This document shows positions 24,793-37,197 of a stretch of 64,000 nt of DNA, piece by piece. This stretch comes from Paraburkholderia caffeinitolerans (GTDB taxonomy: Bacteria > Pseudomonadota > Gammaproteobacteria > Burkholderiales > Burkholderiaceae), in the NCBI RefSeq assembly GCF_902859945.1, contig NZ_CADIKL010000004.1, positions 234,845 through 298,844 of the forward strand, in the 5' to 3' direction. Position 1 is the first letter of the stretch. Every line of letters begins with the position of its first letter. Both the position numbers and the translations under genes were made by a program. Under the pieces are notes generated by a model, which made no database searches, was not told the DNA's origin, and saw nothing but the letters and a program-made list of their open reading frames with translations.

Positions 24793-24840
24793 CGCTATTT
24801 CCTGCGCGGTTTTGGCGAAATAGCGTGTCTTGTTTTTAGT
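24793..24840 (+). terminator. Hairpin with following T-rich stretch
   Basis: CGCTATTTC (24793-24801) and GAAATAGCG (24817-24825) form a perfect 9-bp stem with a 15-base loop, followed by TGTCTTGTTTTTAG. It lies in a gene-free, AT-rich gap before the PAP2 gene, so it may end an unannotated transcript or act as a leader structure. Confidence 0.45.
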
Positions 24841-24887
24841 GACAGACCGCATTCATATGATTAAATCTGCGGAATGGCCCACAAAAA

Positions 24888-25580
24888 ATGAATTCTTTTG
24901 ACTTAGTCATTCTGACTTTTCTCACACAAATACACCTTCCGCCAATTGCCGATCACGCAATACGGGTGATTGCAGGGCTTTATACCTTCAAAGGCTTTTT
25001 ACTGATCCCATTACTGTGGTGGATCTGGTTTCAGCCTGGCGAGCGCCGCGAATGGCGGCGCGAGATGGTACTCGCGACGGTGGCAAGCGGCTTGATTTCG
25101 CTTGCGGTTGGCCGTTCCATGGCGCATTTTCTGCCGTTCAGGGAACGACCGATCTTCAATCAGGATTTACACCTGCATTTCGCCATGGAATCGCTGCGCG
25201 ATAGCGGACTGACCGGCTTCAGTGCTTTTCCGAGCGACCACGCCATGCTATGGGCAGCAATCGCCATGGGGATTTTTCTGGTTTGGCGCACCGTGGGCGT
25301 ATTGGCGCTTTTATATACGGCGATCTTTATCTGCCTGCCGCGTGCGTATCTCGGCTTTCACCATCCGACTGACCTGCTGGCCGGCGCCGCGATTGGCATT
25401 GTCATTACGTGGATCTTGACGCGGGACTCCGTGCGCGAGCGTACCGCCGCACCGGTGCTGCGCTGGGTTATGCGTTTTCCGGGGCCAGCTTCGGTGCTCG
25501 GGTTTCTCGTGTGCTTCGAGTTGGTTACGCAGTTCAACGATCTGTTGATGCTCGCCCATTCGGTCGCGAAAGTGATATGA
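24888..25580 (+). CDS. PAP2-family membrane phosphatase
   Basis: 230 residues with several membrane segments and the three PAP2 catalytic motifs: GRSMAHFLPFRERP (motif 1), FPSDHAML (motif 2) and RAYLGFHHPTDLLAG (motif 3, catalytic His). Enzymes of this family dephosphorylate undecaprenyl pyrophosphate or phosphatidic acid derivatives. The first 60 bases are AT-rich compared with the rest. ATG 24888 lacks a good RBS, so the exact start is uncertain. Confidence 0.92.
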   Translation: MNSFDLVILTFLTQIHLPPIADHAIRVIAGLYTFKGFLLIPLLWWIWFQPGERREWRREMVLATVASGLISLAVGRSMAHFLPFRERPIFNQDLHLHFAMESLRDSGLTGFSAFPSDHAMLWAAIAMGIFLVWRTVGVLALLYTAIFICLPRAYLGFHHPTDLLAGAAIGIVITWILTRDSVRERTAAPVLRWVMRFPGPASVLGFLVCFELVTQFNDLLMLAHSVAKVI

Positions 25581-25616
25581 GCGGCGAGGAGGGGCGTTGG
25601 CGAGCCGGCGCGGCGC

Positions 25617-26027
25617 TCATTCCTCGCAGCGAACGTCCTGTTTGCGTACGACGATGATCACCGGATAGGTCCCGCGTTCGAGTTCCACGCGCGTGACCAC
25701 CGACATCGTTGTGTCACCACTGTCGTCGTACACGCTCACGCGCTCGTTGCGAAGGCTGACCACGCCAACGCAGCCGGACGTGCGTCCTTCCTCGGAAACC
25801 TGGCACTGGATGGGATTGTCGGCCAGGTAGCGATATTTGTTGTCGCTCGACTGATATTCGCGAAAGCTTTGCGCCGATCCGCCGATGCCGGTGACGTAGC
25901 CGATCGCGCACGACTCCTTCGGGGCGTCACTGGTCGTGGACGTTCCTGCCACTGCGAATGCACTCGTGACTGCAATGGCCACGGAAAATAGCGATGCGAC
26001 AAAGCGTTTCACTGAGCCGTGTTTCAT
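25617..26027 (-). CDS. Exported protein of unknown function
   Basis: 136 residues from ATG 26027. After a basic start (MKHGSVKRF) comes a signal peptide (VASLFSVAIAVTSAFAVAG). The mature protein carries cysteines in ESCAIGYV, IQCQVSEE and SGCVGVV and ends KQDVRCEE. Probably periplasmic; no family recognised. It lies between the convergent PAP2 gene and mnmE. Confidence 0.75.
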   Translation of the reverse strand: MKHGSVKRFVASLFSVAIAVTSAFAVAGTSTTSDAPKESCAIGYVTGIGGSAQSFREYQSSDNKYRYLADNPIQCQVSEEGRTSGCVGVVSLRNERVSVYDDSGDTTMSVVTRVELERGTYPVIIVVRKQDVRCEE

Positions 26028-26059
26028 GGTGTCGACCTTGGGCAACGGGAGACGAGCGG

Positions 26060-27460
26060 TTACTTGCCGATACAAAATCGGCTGAAAATCACCCCAAGCA
26101 AATCATCGGATGTGAATTCGCCGGTGATCGAATTGAGCGACTCCTGCGCGAGCCGTAGCTCTTCGGCAAAGAGATCGAGCGCCTGAGCGTTCTGATCCGC
26201 GTGTGCCGCGGCCTGCGCAAGATGTTCACGCGCCGTGCGCAGTGCGATCAGATGGCGCTCGCGCGCGAGATAGACGCTCTGCGCATCCGCCTGCCAGCCC
26301 GCGATGCGCAGCAGTTCGGCGCGCAAGAGCGCAACCCCGTCGCCTTGCTTCGCCGATAGGCGCACCTCGCACACCTCATCGGCATCACTCACCTTGCGTT
26401 GGGCGACCTCGGGCGCAACGCCGGTCAGATCCGTCTTGTTGAGCACGCGCACGACTGGCACACCCGCGGGAAAGCGCCCGGCAATCGTGTCGTCTTCGGC
26501 GGTCATGCCAACCCGCGCGTCGAGCAGGTGCAGCACGACGTCCGCTCGACCGATCTCGTTCCAGGTGCGCTCGATGCCGATCTTCTCGACTTCGTCCTCG
26601 GTGTCGCGCAGGCCCGCCGTATCGATCACGTGCAGCGGAATGCCTTCGATCTGGATCGTCTGCGAAATCTTGTCCCGTGTGGTGCCGGCAACGGGCGTGA
26701 CGATCGCGAGCTCCGCTCCCGCTAGCGCGTTGAGCAGCGACGACTTGCCCACGTTCGGCTGCCCCGCGAGCACGACCGCGAGCCCTTCGCGCAACAGCGC
26801 GCCCTGACGCGCCTCCGAAAGCACGTGATCGAGCTGCGCGCGAATCTTCGAGAGCTTGCCGCGCGCGTCGGCGGCCTCCAGGAAATCGATCTCTTCCTCG
26901 GGGAAGTCGAGCGTCGCTTCCACGAGCATGCGCAGCGTGACGACGTCGTCCACGAGCGCGTGGATGTCGCGCGAGAACGCACCGTCGAGCGAGCGGCCCG
27001 CCGAGCGGGCGGCAGCCTCGGTGCTGGCTTCGATCAAATCGGCAACGGCTTCGGCCTGCGCCAGATCGAGCTTGTCGTTGAGGAACGCGCGGCGCGTGAA
27101 CTCACCGGGCTCGGCGAGGCGCAGGCCGAACGCGCGGCCCGCGTCGATACAGCGCTGCAGAACAAGTTGCAGCACGATCGGGCCGCCGTGGCCCTGCAAT
27201 TCGAGCACATGTTCGCCCGTGTACGAATGCGGCGCCGGGAAGTAGAGCGCAATGCCGCGGTCGAGCACCGTGCCCGCGCCGTCAAGGAACGGCACATAGC
27301 TCGCATGGCGCGCGCTTAAAGTTTGGCCGGTCAGCGCCTGCATCAACATTTCGGCGGCCGCGGCGCCCGCGCGGCCCGCCGAGATGCGCACCACGCCAAT
27401 CCCGCCGCGTCCGGGCGCGGTGGCAATGGCGACTATGGGATCGGTATCGGTGGCGAGCAT
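26060..27460 (-). CDS. mnmE: tRNA uridine-5-carboxymethylaminomethyl modification GTPase MnmE
   Basis: 466 residues. MnmE works with MnmG to modify the wobble uridine of several tRNAs. The N-terminal formyl-THF-binding domain has [20 protein letters not shown] sequence and [20 protein letters not shown]. The GTPase domain has G1 [10 protein letters not shown]2 GTTRD, G3 DTAG and G4 NKTD. The C-terminus FSRFCIGK contains the essential CIGK. ATG 27460 ([10 protein letters not shown]) is preferred; a TTG at 27475 also fits the frame. Confidence 0.98.
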   Translation of the reverse strand: MLATDTDPIVAIATAPGRGGIGVVRISAGRAGAAAAEMLMQALTGQTLSARHASYVPFLDGAGTVLDRGIALYFPAPHSYTGEHVLELQGHGGPIVLQLVLQRCIDAGRAFGLRLAEPGEFTRRAFLNDKLDLAQAEAVADLIEASTEAAARSAGRSLDGAFSRDIHALVDDVVTLRMLVEATLDFPEEEIDFLEAADARGKLSKIRAQLDHVLSEARQGALLREGLAVVLAGQPNVGKSSLLNALAGAELAIVTPVAGTTRDKISQTIQIEGIPLHVIDTAGLRDTEDEVEKIGIERTWNEIGRADVVLHLLDARVGMTAEDDTIAGRFPAGVPVVRVLNKTDLTGVAPEVAQRKVSDADEVCEVRLSAKQGDGVALLRAELLRIAGWQADAQSVYLARERHLIALRTAREHLAQAAAHADQNAQALDLFAEELRLAQESLNSITGEFTSDDLLGVIFSRFCIGK

Positions 27461-27654
27461 GGCGGACTGGTTCAACGTAATTCGACGAGGTTAGGTGCGG
27501 CCGGCGAGGTGTGACCGGCGAGGGCGGCCGACTGGCGAAGTGTCGCGGAAAGCGGCGTACCGACGCTGCGCGGCCTCGCCCGCAAAAGTGCGTGGATTGT
27601 AACGCGAGGCACACACGCACTTCCCTTGCGTGTTACGCCAAGATCTATCCACAT

Positions 27655-27725
27655 TTATCTCAATTTAGATAAGATTTGTCTTGAACTAAGTTGAGCATAT
27701 TGAGAATAAAAACCCTTGAGGTTGG
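27655..27725. promoter_or_regulatory. AT-rich control region with TTGA repeats
   Basis: TTATCT-CAATTT-AGATAA (27655-27672) is a perfect inverted repeat. It is followed by TTGA at 27681, 27691, 27700 and 27716, three of them spaced about one helical turn. The stretch lies in the divergent gap between mnmE and the XRE-type regulator and is much more AT-rich than its surroundings, so it is a good candidate promoter/operator region. Confidence 0.4.
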
Positions 27726-27789
27726 CAAAAACTCCAATTGGAATGGGCATCTAACGATGCCGCAACATTCTTGCGCTGCCTGCATCTTC

Positions 27790-27825
27790 AGGCGATACAT
27801 AGCTTTTATAAGCTATGTATCGCCT
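27790..27825. promoter_or_regulatory. Perfect 36-bp palindrome upstream of the XRE-type regulator
   Basis: AGGCGATACATAGCTT (27790-27805), loop TTAT, AAGCTATGTATCGCCT (27810-27825): 16-bp arms without a mismatch, ending 45 bases before the regulator start. There is no T-run after it, so it is not a typical terminator. It could be an autoregulatory operator or an RNA hairpin in the leader. Confidence 0.8.
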
Positions 27826-27870
27826 AATTGGTTGCTAACTTCGGTGAAAGCTGGTTGCACAATTTGAAAC

Positions 27871-28293
27871 ATGCCGACCATCGAAGAAAAAGCCGCTTTT
27901 TCCGAACGTCTCAAGTTCGCCATGAAGCGCGCCCCTGAAAAGCTGCGTGGCAGCACCGACCTCGCGAACAAGTTCAACCTGCGCCATCACGGCGAGCTGC
28001 CTGTATCTCCACAAACTGCTCACAAGTGGCTGAGCGGCCGCACCATTCCCACCAGTGACAAACTGGACACGCTTGCGAAGTGGTTCGACGTGGATGTGCA
28101 TTGGCTCCATTACGGACCGTCGCCGGGTAACGTCACGGGTGCCGTTCCCTCGCCACGCAAGCCCGACGAAAAATATCCGCTTTCCGAGGAAACACTCGAA
28201 CTGGCTTCGAAGATCGAGGCGTTGAGCGTGCATCACCGTTATCTGGTTGAAGAGCTGGTTTCGCAGTTCTACGGCACCGGCAAGAAGCTCTAG
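27871..28293 (+). CDS. XRE/CI-type helix-turn-helix regulator
   Basis: 140 residues. The N-terminal half has a lambda-repressor-like HTH: FSERLKFAMKRAPEKLRGST, LANKFNL, SPQTAHKWLSGRTIPTSDKL (recognition helix) and LDTLAKWFDVDVHWLHYG. The C-terminal half (EETLELASKIEALSVHHRYLV) may form a dimerisation helix. It probably binds the AT-rich, palindromic upstream region. It stands alone and ends at a bidirectional terminator shared with yidC. Target genes are unknown. Confidence 0.85.
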   Translation: MPTIEEKAAFSERLKFAMKRAPEKLRGSTDLANKFNLRHHGELPVSPQTAHKWLSGRTIPTSDKLDTLAKWFDVDVHWLHYGPSPGNVTGAVPSPRKPDEKYPLSEETLELASKIEALSVHHRYLVEELVSQFYGTGKKL

Positions 28294-28380
28294 CTACCAG
28301 TATCGCCTGATCGCGCTTTGGCGCGGCAAGCGGACAAAACGCCGCATGCGAGAGGCGCTTTCGCAGCGCAAGCAACAAAA

Positions 28381-28415
28381 AAGCCGCCCGGTTTGAGCCG
28401 GGCGGCTTTATTTTT
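28381..28415. terminator. Bidirectional terminator between the XRE regulator and yidC
   Basis: AAGCCGCCCGG (28381-28391), loop TTTGAG, CCGGGCGGCTT (28398-28408), then TTATTTTTT on the plus strand; the minus strand reads into TTTTTTGTTG. It can serve both convergent genes. Confidence 0.9.
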
Positions 28416-28466
28416 TGCACGCCTCGTTAAGAGGCGAGGGCGGCAAGTTCAGCGCCGCCACAATGA

Positions 28467-30155
28467 TCAGGCAGCGTCCTTCTTCGGAGCGGCCTTGTTC
28501 TTGCCCATCATGCGCGTGATGTAGTACTGCTGTGCGATCGACAGCACGTTGTTCACGACGTAGTAGAGCACGAGGCCGGCCGGGAAGAAGAAGAACATGA
28601 CCGAGAACGCGATCGGCATGAACATCATCATCTTGGCCTGGACCGGGTCCGGCGGCGTCGGGTTCAGCTTGGTCTGCACGAACATCGAAACGGCCATCAG
28701 GACCGGCAGGATGAAGAACGGATCCTGCTGCGAGAGGTCGTGAATCCAGAGAATCCACGGCGCGCCACGCATTTCCACCGACGAGAGCAGCACCCAGTAC
28801 AGCGAGATGAACACCGGAATCTGGATCACCACCGGCAGACAGCCGCCGAACGGATTCACCTTCTCGGTCTTGTAGAGCTCCATGAGCGCCGCATTCATCT
28901 TCTGCGGGTCGCTCTTGAAGCGCTCGCGCAACGCCTGCATGCGCGGCGTGATCTCCTTCATGCGCGCCATCGACTTGTAGCTCGCGGCGGAGAGCGGGAA
29001 GAACACGGCCTTGATGAGCAGCGTGAGCAGCACGATTGCCCAGCCCCAGTTGCCCACGTAGCTGTGGATCTTCTCGAGCAGCCAGAACAGCGGCTTGGCG
29101 ATGATCGTCACCCAGCCGTAGTCCTTCACGAGTTCCAGACCCGGCGCGATGCTTTCGAGCATGCGCTCCTCTTCCGGACCCGCAAAGAGGCGTGCCTGCA
29201 CGTTGTCGGTCGCGCCCGGCGCGATCGTGCCGAGCGGCTGCTTCACGCCAACGCGGTAGAGGTTCGTGTCGAACTTCTCGACGTAGATGTCACGCTTGGC
29301 GCCTTGCTGCGGAATCCACGCGGTCGCGAAGTAGTGCTGCACCATGCCGATCCAGCCGTTGTCGGCCTTGTTGACGTAGTCAGCCTTGTTCTTGTCGATG
29401 TCGCTAAACGAGATTTTCTGGAAGTGATGCTCGTTCGAGTACACCGCCGGGCCAATGAAGGTATGCGAGAAACGCGGCGTTTCCACCGGCTCACTGTCGC
29501 GCACGAGCTCCATGTAGAGCGTGGGCGAAACGGGCGTGCCGCCGACGTTCTGCACCTTCGTGTCCACGCCGATCACATAGCTGCCCTTCGTGAACGTGTA
29601 GGTCTTGGTGACCTTCACGCCGCCCTTTTCAGGCGACTCGAGGCTGATCTGGAACGAGTTGGCGTCGCCGCTCAGCTCGCGCGGGCCGTTGACGGCCGTG
29701 TACACGTCGTTGTGATTCGGGAAGTCGCCACCCAGCAGGCCCGTACGCGCGAGGTACGTGTGGTCCTTGGTGTGGTCGAACAGCGTCATGTACTGATCGG
29801 GGCTCTTGCCGTCGGCGCTTTCCTTCACGAGCGAAAGCTTCGTGAGCGTGCCGCCGCGCGTGTCGATCTCGCCGTCATAGACGTCGGTGCGGAAGTGCAC
29901 GAGCTGTGCGGCTGCTTCGGCAGGCTGGGCCGTGGTCGCGGGCGCCTGGCCTGCGCTCGTTGCCGGCAGGTCGGAGGCGGCGTTAGCTGCGTTGGCCGAA
30001 CTAGTCGGCGAGGCGCCGCTGGCTGCGTTCTGCTGGGTTTGCGTCGCGCTCGGGAAGAACATCGACTGGCGTCCATGGTCGCGCTGCCAGTTGTCGAACA
30101 GCATGACCGCTGACATGAAGAAGATGACCCATAGGACGGTGCGTTTGATATCCAT
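28467..30155 (-). CDS. yidC: Membrane protein insertase YidC
   Basis: 562 residues. YidC inserts and folds inner-membrane proteins, alone or with Sec. It starts [20 protein letters not shown] (first membrane segment), continues with a large periplasmic beta domain after a Ser/Ala-rich linker, then the conserved core: [40 protein letters not shown] (C1 coiled loop) and [18 protein letters not shown]. The C-terminus is Lys-rich ([12 protein letters not shown]). Order rpmH-rnpA-yidD-yidC is conserved in proteobacteria. Confidence 0.98.
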   Translation of the reverse strand: MDIKRTVLWVIFFMSAVMLFDNWQRDHGRQSMFFPSATQTQQNAASGASPTSSANAANAASDLPATSAGQAPATTAQPAEAAAQLVHFRTDVYDGEIDTRGGTLTKLSLVKESADGKSPDQYMTLFDHTKDHTYLARTGLLGGDFPNHNDVYTAVNGPRELSGDANSFQISLESPEKGGVKVTKTYTFTKGSYVIGVDTKVQNVGGTPVSPTLYMELVRDSEPVETPRFSHTFIGPAVYSNEHHFQKISFSDIDKNKADYVNKADNGWIGMVQHYFATAWIPQQGAKRDIYVEKFDTNLYRVGVKQPLGTIAPGATDNVQARLFAGPEEERMLESIAPGLELVKDYGWVTIIAKPLFWLLEKIHSYVGNWGWAIVLLTLLIKAVFFPLSAASYKSMARMKEITPRMQALRERFKSDPQKMNAALMELYKTEKVNPFGGCLPVVIQIPVFISLYWVLLSSVEMRGAPWILWIHDLSQQDPFFILPVLMAVSMFVQTKLNPTPPDPVQAKMMMFMPIAFSVMFFFFPAGLVLYYVVNNVLSIAQQYYITRMMGKNKAAPKKDAA

Positions 30156-30185
30156 GCGTTGTCTCAGTGTCGATGGAGTGGCGCG

Positions 30186-30416
30186 TCAGCGCTTTTTCGG
30201 GGGTGCAGGGGGAACCAGGTCGACGCCGCCCGCTGAAAACGGGTGGCAGCGGCACAGCCGCTTCGCGGCAAGGTAAGTCCCACGCGCGGCGCCATGATAC
30301 TGGATTGCCTCGCGCGCGTAATCCGAACAGGAAGGGTAAAAGCGGCACCGGTTGCCGAGCAGAGGACTCACGGCAAGCTTGTAGAAGCGCAGTAAAGCGA
30401 TCAGTACCGTTTGCAT
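30186..30416 (-). CDS. yidD: Membrane protein insertion efficiency factor YidD
   Basis: 76 residues from ATG 30416 ([21 protein letters not shown]). YidD is a small membrane-associated helper of YidC-dependent insertion. Family motifs [17 protein letters not shown] and [18 protein letters not shown] with the conserved cysteines are intact. The frame is open back to ATG 30518, which overlaps the rnpA stop as ATGA; that start would add 34 residues and couple translation to rnpA, but the family normally starts at MQTV. Confidence 0.95.
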   Translation of the reverse strand: MQTVLIALLRFYKLAVSPLLGNRCRFYPSCSDYAREAIQYHGAARGTYLAAKRLCRCHPFSAGGVDLVPPAPPKKR

Positions 30417-30514
30417 GGCGTGGCGGCCGGACAGCTCCGCATGGGAATACGAACCTCGGGCCGTGCCGTCGGGCGCGGTCCGCACAGCGGGACTGCCGGG
30501 TTCGTGCACCGTGC

Positions 30515-30991
30515 TCATGAGCCGGCGGGCCGATCAGGCACCTGCGGCCCGGACTCATGCATGCGGCGCTTCCCGGCTTCACGAGCCGCCTTCTCGAGCA
30601 AAGCCTCGATTTCGGTGCGGCACAACGCCTTGAGCGGCGGCGACGAGGCACCCGGCATGGCCTTGCGATCGAATTTCGTGTGCAGGCGCAGCAGCAGGTC
30701 GAAACCTTCGAACTGCGCGCGGCGCACGCGAAACGCCTCGCGGGCGATGCGGCGCACCAGGTTGCGCGTGACCGCGCGCGGCGCGTACTTCTTGCCGATC
30801 ACGAGTCCAAGCCGCGCGTCCTTGCCGGTGGGCCGTCCGTACACGACGAAGTGCTCGGTGCGGCGCCAGGGGCGCAAACGAAAAACGGATGAGAACTCAT
30901 CCGTTTTCAGTAGCCTTGCGGCTTTCGGGAAAGCGGTCTGCGTTCGCAACAAGGTGGTGCGCGCGTCGTCCGCTTGTTCCGACAGTTTCAC
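30515..30991 (-). CDS. rnpA: Ribonuclease P protein component
   Basis: About 158 residues if started at GTG 30991. RnpA binds the RNA subunit that removes 5' leaders from pre-tRNAs. Motifs are [36 protein letters not shown] and the RNR region [15 protein letters not shown]. The start is uncertain: the frame is open from inside rpmH (31099), there is no ATG, and GTG 30991 or TTG near 30949 are the likely starts. A basic C-terminal extension ends overlapping the ATG of the long yidD frame. Confidence 0.93.
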   Translation of the reverse strand: MKLSEQADDARTTLLRTQTAFPKAARLLKTDEFSSVFRLRPWRRTEHFVVYGRPTGKDARLGLVIGKKYAPRAVTRNLVRRIAREAFRVRRAQFEGFDLLLRLHTKFDRKAMPGASSPPLKALCRTEIEALLEKAAREAGKRRMHESGPQVPDRPAGS

Positions 30992-31067
30992 GTCAGGCCC
31001 GCTATCTTCGATGGTGGTCGATTCTGCTGATAGCGGTGCTATCGACAAAACTGGAAAGCAGCACGCC

Positions 31068-31202
31068 TTAGATGGCGAGGCGCTTGCGGCCCTTCGCACG
31101 GCGCGCGTTGATCACTTTGCGGCCACCGGCGGTCTTCATACGCACGCGGAAGCCATGGGTACGCTTGCGACGGGTAACGGAAGGTTGGTAAGTACGTTTC
31201 AT
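31068..31202 (-). CDS. rpmH: 50S ribosomal protein L34
   Basis: 44 residues, the usual length: starts [20 protein letters not shown], continues with [20 protein letters not shown] and ends RLAI. L34 is a small basic protein of the large subunit. It heads the conserved rpmH-rnpA-yidD-yidC set and is divergent from dnaA. A GAGAGC sequence precedes the ATG at 31202. Confidence 0.98.
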
Positions 31203-31294
31203 GTTGCTCTCACTTGTTGAGAATTGACCGCGGCGAGCATCGCGGAAAAAGCAATGGCCGGTGGTACAAGGGATTGGTTTTCGCGGAACCCGCT

Positions 31295-31323
31295 ATTTAA
31301 TCCCGATTTTCGTTGGCCGTCAA
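31295..31323 (-). promoter_or_regulatory. Promoter of rpmH-rnpA-yidD-yidC
   Basis: Read on the minus strand: TTGACG (31323-31318), a 17-base spacer, and TTAAAT (31300-31295), about 93 bases before the rpmH start. A good sigma-70 match in the right place. Confidence 0.65.
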
Positions 31324-31412
31324 TAGGTTAGAGCATCGCGACGTTCGAATTCCCCTTGGCGGTGTTCTGTCGCCAAATGAGCGGACCACTGCGCGCTGCG
31401 TTGATCCGTCCC

Positions 31413-31421
31413 TGTGGATAA
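31413..31421 (-). promoter_or_regulatory. Consensus DnaA box upstream of dnaA
   Basis: TGTGGATAA on the plus strand (TTATCCACA on the minus strand) is a perfect DnaA box. It is the only one I find in the 422-bp rpmH-dnaA gap, which is otherwise GC-rich. A TAGAAT -10-like element follows at 31447-31452. The box fits autoregulation of dnaA better than an origin. Confidence 0.6.
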
Positions 31422-31624
31422 CTTCCAGGGAAGGGGATTTCGGCGTTAGAATCTCGGCTATCCCAAGAATCCTGCATGCCGCTCTGGCCCGCCTGCTTGC
31501 CGCAAAACCCTTGCCGCGCGGGCGTCCGGAGCATTTGTTGTCGTCCCGTCAGGGCCTCGTTGCATTTGTGCGACATGAACGGCGCGGCAGCAATGTATGC
31601 AAACAAAACGACCACAGCAACTCG

Positions 31625-33208
31625 ATGAACGAATTCTGGCAACACTGTTCCGCACTACTGGAGCGCGAGCTGACGCCCCAGCAGTACGTGACGTGGATTA
31701 AACCGTTGGCCCCGGTTGCCTTCGATGCTGCGGCAAACACGCTGCAGATCGCCGCCCCGAACCGATTCAAGCTCGACTGGGTCAAGAGCCAGTTTTCGGG
31801 CCGCATCACTGATATGGCCCGCGATTTCTGGCAGGCTCCCGTCGACGTGCAGTTCGTCCTCGACCCGAAGGCAGGCATGCGCGCGCCGCTGGCGACCAGC
31901 GCACCGGCACCGCGCGCGCCGCTGGCGGCCGCCATGCAGACTGAAGCCGCCCATGTCGTCGGTCGCGCCGCTCAAGCCGCCATGTCCCAGGCAAGCCCGG
32001 GCGCGGCGACTTTGGCGGGTCTCTCCGGCATGTCGCACGCTGCCGCGCAAAGCGCCGAAGACGCAGCCGACCTCGATCTGCCGAGCCTCGACGCCAACGA
32101 AGCCGCCGCAGGCCGCCGTGGCTGGCGGCCCGGCCAAAGTGCGGCTGCCGCGGCTGCATCGAATGGTGAGCCCGACCCCACTTATGAGCGCTCGAAGCTC
32201 AATCCGGTGCTCACGTTCGACAATTTCGTGACGGGTAAGGCAAACCAGCTCGCACGTGCGGCGGCCATCCAGGTGGCCGACAACCCCGGCATCTCGTACA
32301 ACCCGCTGTTTCTTTACGGCGGCGTGGGCCTCGGCAAGACTCACTTGATCCACGCGATCGGCAACCAGCTCCTGATCGACAAGCCGGGCGCGCGCATCCG
32401 CTACATCCACGCGGAGCAGTACGTCTCCGACGTGGTGAAGGCGTACCAGCGCAAGGCATTCGACGACTTCAAGCGCTACTACCATTCGCTCGACCTGCTG
32501 CTGATCGACGATATTCAGTTCTTCTCGGGCAAGTCGCGCACGCAGGAAGAGTTTTTCTATGCGTTCGAGGCGCTGGTCGCCAACAAGGCGCAGGTGATCA
32601 TCACGAGCGACACGTATCCGAAGGAAATCTCGGGTATCGACGACCGCCTGATCTCGCGCTTCGACTCGGGCCTGACCGTGGCGATCGAGCCGCCCGAGCT
32701 GGAAATGCGCGTGGCCATCCTGATGCGCAAGGCGCAGTCGGAAGGCGTGAGCCTGAACGAGGACGTGGCGTTCTTCGTCGCCAAGCACCTGCGCTCGAAC
32801 GTGCGCGAACTCGAAGGCGCGCTGCGCAAGATCCTCGCGTACTCGAAGTTCCATGGCCGCGAAATTTCCATCGAGCTGACCAAGGAAGCGCTCAAGGACC
32901 TGCTGACGGTGCAGAACCGCCAGATTTCGGTGGAAAACATCCAGAAGACGGTGGCCGACTTCTACAGCATCAAAGTCGCGGACATGTACTCGAAAAAGCG
33001 CCCCGCGAACATCGCGCGGCCGCGCCAGATCGCCATGTACCTGGCCAAGGAGCTCACGCAGAAGAGCCTGCCGGAAATTGGCGAGCTGTTCGGCGGACGC
33101 GACCACACGACGGTGCTGCACGCCGTGCGCAAGATTGCCGATGAGCGCACCAAGGACGCCCAGCTCAACCACGAGCTGCACGTGCTCGAGCAGACCCTCA
33201 AGGGCTGA
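31625..33208 (+). CDS. dnaA: Chromosomal replication initiator DnaA
   Basis: 527 residues from ATG 31625 ([20 protein letters not shown]). DnaA binds DnaA boxes and opens the origin. Domain I is at residues 1-80; an Ala-rich linker of about 100 residues (domain II) is much longer than in E. coli (467 residues in total); the AAA+ domain has Walker [10 protein letters not shown] (about 232-240) and Walker [11 protein letters not shown] (about 291-300); domain IV has the signature [15 protein letters not shown]. The frame extends upstream, but this start matches the family. Confidence 0.98.
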   Translation: MNEFWQHCSALLERELTPQQYVTWIKPLAPVAFDAAANTLQIAAPNRFKLDWVKSQFSGRITDMARDFWQAPVDVQFVLDPKAGMRAPLATSAPAPRAPLAAAMQTEAAHVVGRAAQAAMSQASPGAATLAGLSGMSHAAAQSAEDAADLDLPSLDANEAAAGRRGWRPGQSAAAAAASNGEPDPTYERSKLNPVLTFDNFVTGKANQLARAAAIQVADNPGISYNPLFLYGGVGLGKTHLIHAIGNQLLIDKPGARIRYIHAEQYVSDVVKAYQRKAFDDFKRYYHSLDLLLIDDIQFFSGKSRTQEEFFYAFEALVANKAQVIITSDTYPKEISGIDDRLISRFDSGLTVAIEPPELEMRVAILMRKAQSEGVSLNEDVAFFVAKHLRSNVRELEGALRKILAYSKFHGREISIELTKEALKDLLTVQNRQISVENIQKTVADFYSIKVADMYSKKRPANIARPRQIAMYLAKELTQKSLPEIGELFGGRDHTTVLHAVRKIADERTKDAQLNHELHVLEQTLKG

Positions 33209-33262
33209 CGGGCCGGGGCCACCGGCACGGCTCGACCTCGGCGGCGCGACCTGTTTATTTCG

Positions 33263-33297
33263 CGGATCGCCCCCAATTTAGGGGAGCGGTCCGTTTT
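33263..33297 (+). terminator. Hairpin between dnaA and dnaN
   Basis: CGGATCGCCCCC (33263-33274) pairs imperfectly with GGGGAGCGGTCCG (33281-33293) and is followed by TTTT. It may partly end dnaA transcription; dnaN lies 170 bases further. Confidence 0.55.
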
Positions 33298-33469
33298 CAG
33301 GCACAATATGGGTTTATCCGCGCGGCGGCGAGGCCGTCGCGCGGCTTTCACGCCGCGGCCTGCGCTGCAGGGCGGCTCCAGGGTTTGTGGCACCGGGTGA
33401 ACACCAAGTGAACGCCGGATGCCGACCCTGGGCGGGGTGCGCAGACCGTCACATCAACGAAGGAACTCT

Positions 33470-34573
33470 ATGCAACTGGTCAAGACCGAACGCGATAACC
33501 TGCTGAGGCCGCTACAAACGGTGAGCGGCATTGTCGAACGCCGCCACACGTTGCCGATCCTCGCCAATCTGCTGATCACCAAAACCGGTTCCGACGTCTC
33601 GTTCCTGTCGACCGACCTCGAGTTGCAGATCACCACGACCGCCGACTTCGGCGTCGGCAACGACCAGGTGGCCACTACCGTCGCCGCGCGCAAGCTGCTC
33701 GACATCCTGCGCGCGATGCCCGACGGCCAGGTCACGCTCACGCTCGCCGACAAGCGCCTCACGGTGCAGTCGGGCAAGAGCCGCTTCGCCCTGCAAACGC
33801 TCGCCGCGGACGAGTTCCCCACGGTGGCGCAGGCCAAGGACTTCGGCGCGAACCTCTCGGTGCCGCAGAAAACCTTCCGCCAACTGCTCGGCATGGTCTA
33901 CTTCGCCATGGCGCAGCAGGACATCCGCTACTACCTGAACGGCATGCTGCTGGTGGTGGACGGCGACCAGCTCATGGCCGTGGCCACCGACGGCCACCGC
34001 CTCGCGTTCTCGTCGATGAAGATCGAAGGTTCGTTCGCGCGCCAGGAAGTCATCATCCCGCGCAAGACCATTCTCGAACTCCAGCGCCTGCTCGAAGACA
34101 TCGACGATTCGCTGAAGATCGACATCGGCTCGACGCAGGTGAAGTTCACGTTCGGTCAGGTCGAACTCGTCTCGAAGCTCGTGGAAGGCAAGTTCCCCGA
34201 CTTCCAGCGCGTGATTCCGAAGGCGCACAAGAACACCTTCCAGATCGGCCGCGAAGAACTGCAACGCTCGCTGCAACGCGCGGCGATTCTAACGTCCGAC
34301 AAGTTCAAGGGCGTGCGCTGCATCATCGAGCCGGGCCAGCTCAAGATCATGTCGACCAACGCTGACCAGGAAGAGGCGCAGGAAGAGCTGGAAATCGCCT
34401 ACCAGGGCGACACCATCGACATCGGGTTCAACGTCACGTATCTGCTCGACGTCCTTGCGAACCTGAAGGTCGACACGCTGGAAGTGAGCCTCGGCGACGC
34501 CAGCTCCAGCGCGCTCATCACGATTCCCGAAAACGAGGAATTCAAATACGTCGTGATGCCGATGCGCATCTAA
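33470..34573 (+). CDS. dnaN: DNA polymerase III sliding clamp (beta subunit)
   Basis: 367 residues, the standard length. DnaN encircles DNA and tethers polymerase III and other proteins. It starts MQLVKTERDNLLRPLQTVSG, with ERRHTLPILANLLI in domain 1, YYLNGMLLVVDGDQLMAVAT and DGHRLAFSS in domain 2, and the clamp ending EFKYVVMPMRI. ATG 33470 has AAGGA upstream. Order dnaA-dnaN-gyrB is conserved. Confidence 0.98.
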   Translation: MQLVKTERDNLLRPLQTVSGIVERRHTLPILANLLITKTGSDVSFLSTDLELQITTTADFGVGNDQVATTVAARKLLDILRAMPDGQVTLTLADKRLTVQSGKSRFALQTLAADEFPTVAQAKDFGANLSVPQKTFRQLLGMVYFAMAQQDIRYYLNGMLLVVDGDQLMAVATDGHRLAFSSMKIEGSFARQEVIIPRKTILELQRLLEDIDDSLKIDIGSTQVKFTFGQVELVSKLVEGKFPDFQRVIPKAHKNTFQIGREELQRSLQRAAILTSDKFKGVRCIIEPGQLKIMSTNADQEEAQEELEIAYQGDTIDIGFNVTYLLDVLANLKVDTLEVSLGDASSSALITIPENEEFKYVVMPMRI

Positions 34574-37162
<2,589 letters not shown>

Positions 37163-37197
37163 TCGGTTGTGTTGATCGACGCATAAGCTGAGAATCG

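Noticed and set aside
24525..24839. Plus-strand 104-codon frame before the PAP2 gene
   Set aside because: Overlaps the opposite lipoprotein gene and ends in a hairpin; no RBS or motif.
28740..30113. 457-codon open frame opposite yidC
   Set aside because: Antisense shadow of yidC; His/Arg-rich, no motif.
31203..31624. rpmH-dnaA gap as oriC
   Set aside because: Only one DnaA box and no AT-rich stretch were found, whereas the 39.6-39.9 kb gap has several boxes and an AT-rich flank. Kept as a second possibility only.
31655..33181. 508-codon open frame opposite dnaA
   Set aside because: Antisense frame of a clearly functional gene; no motif.
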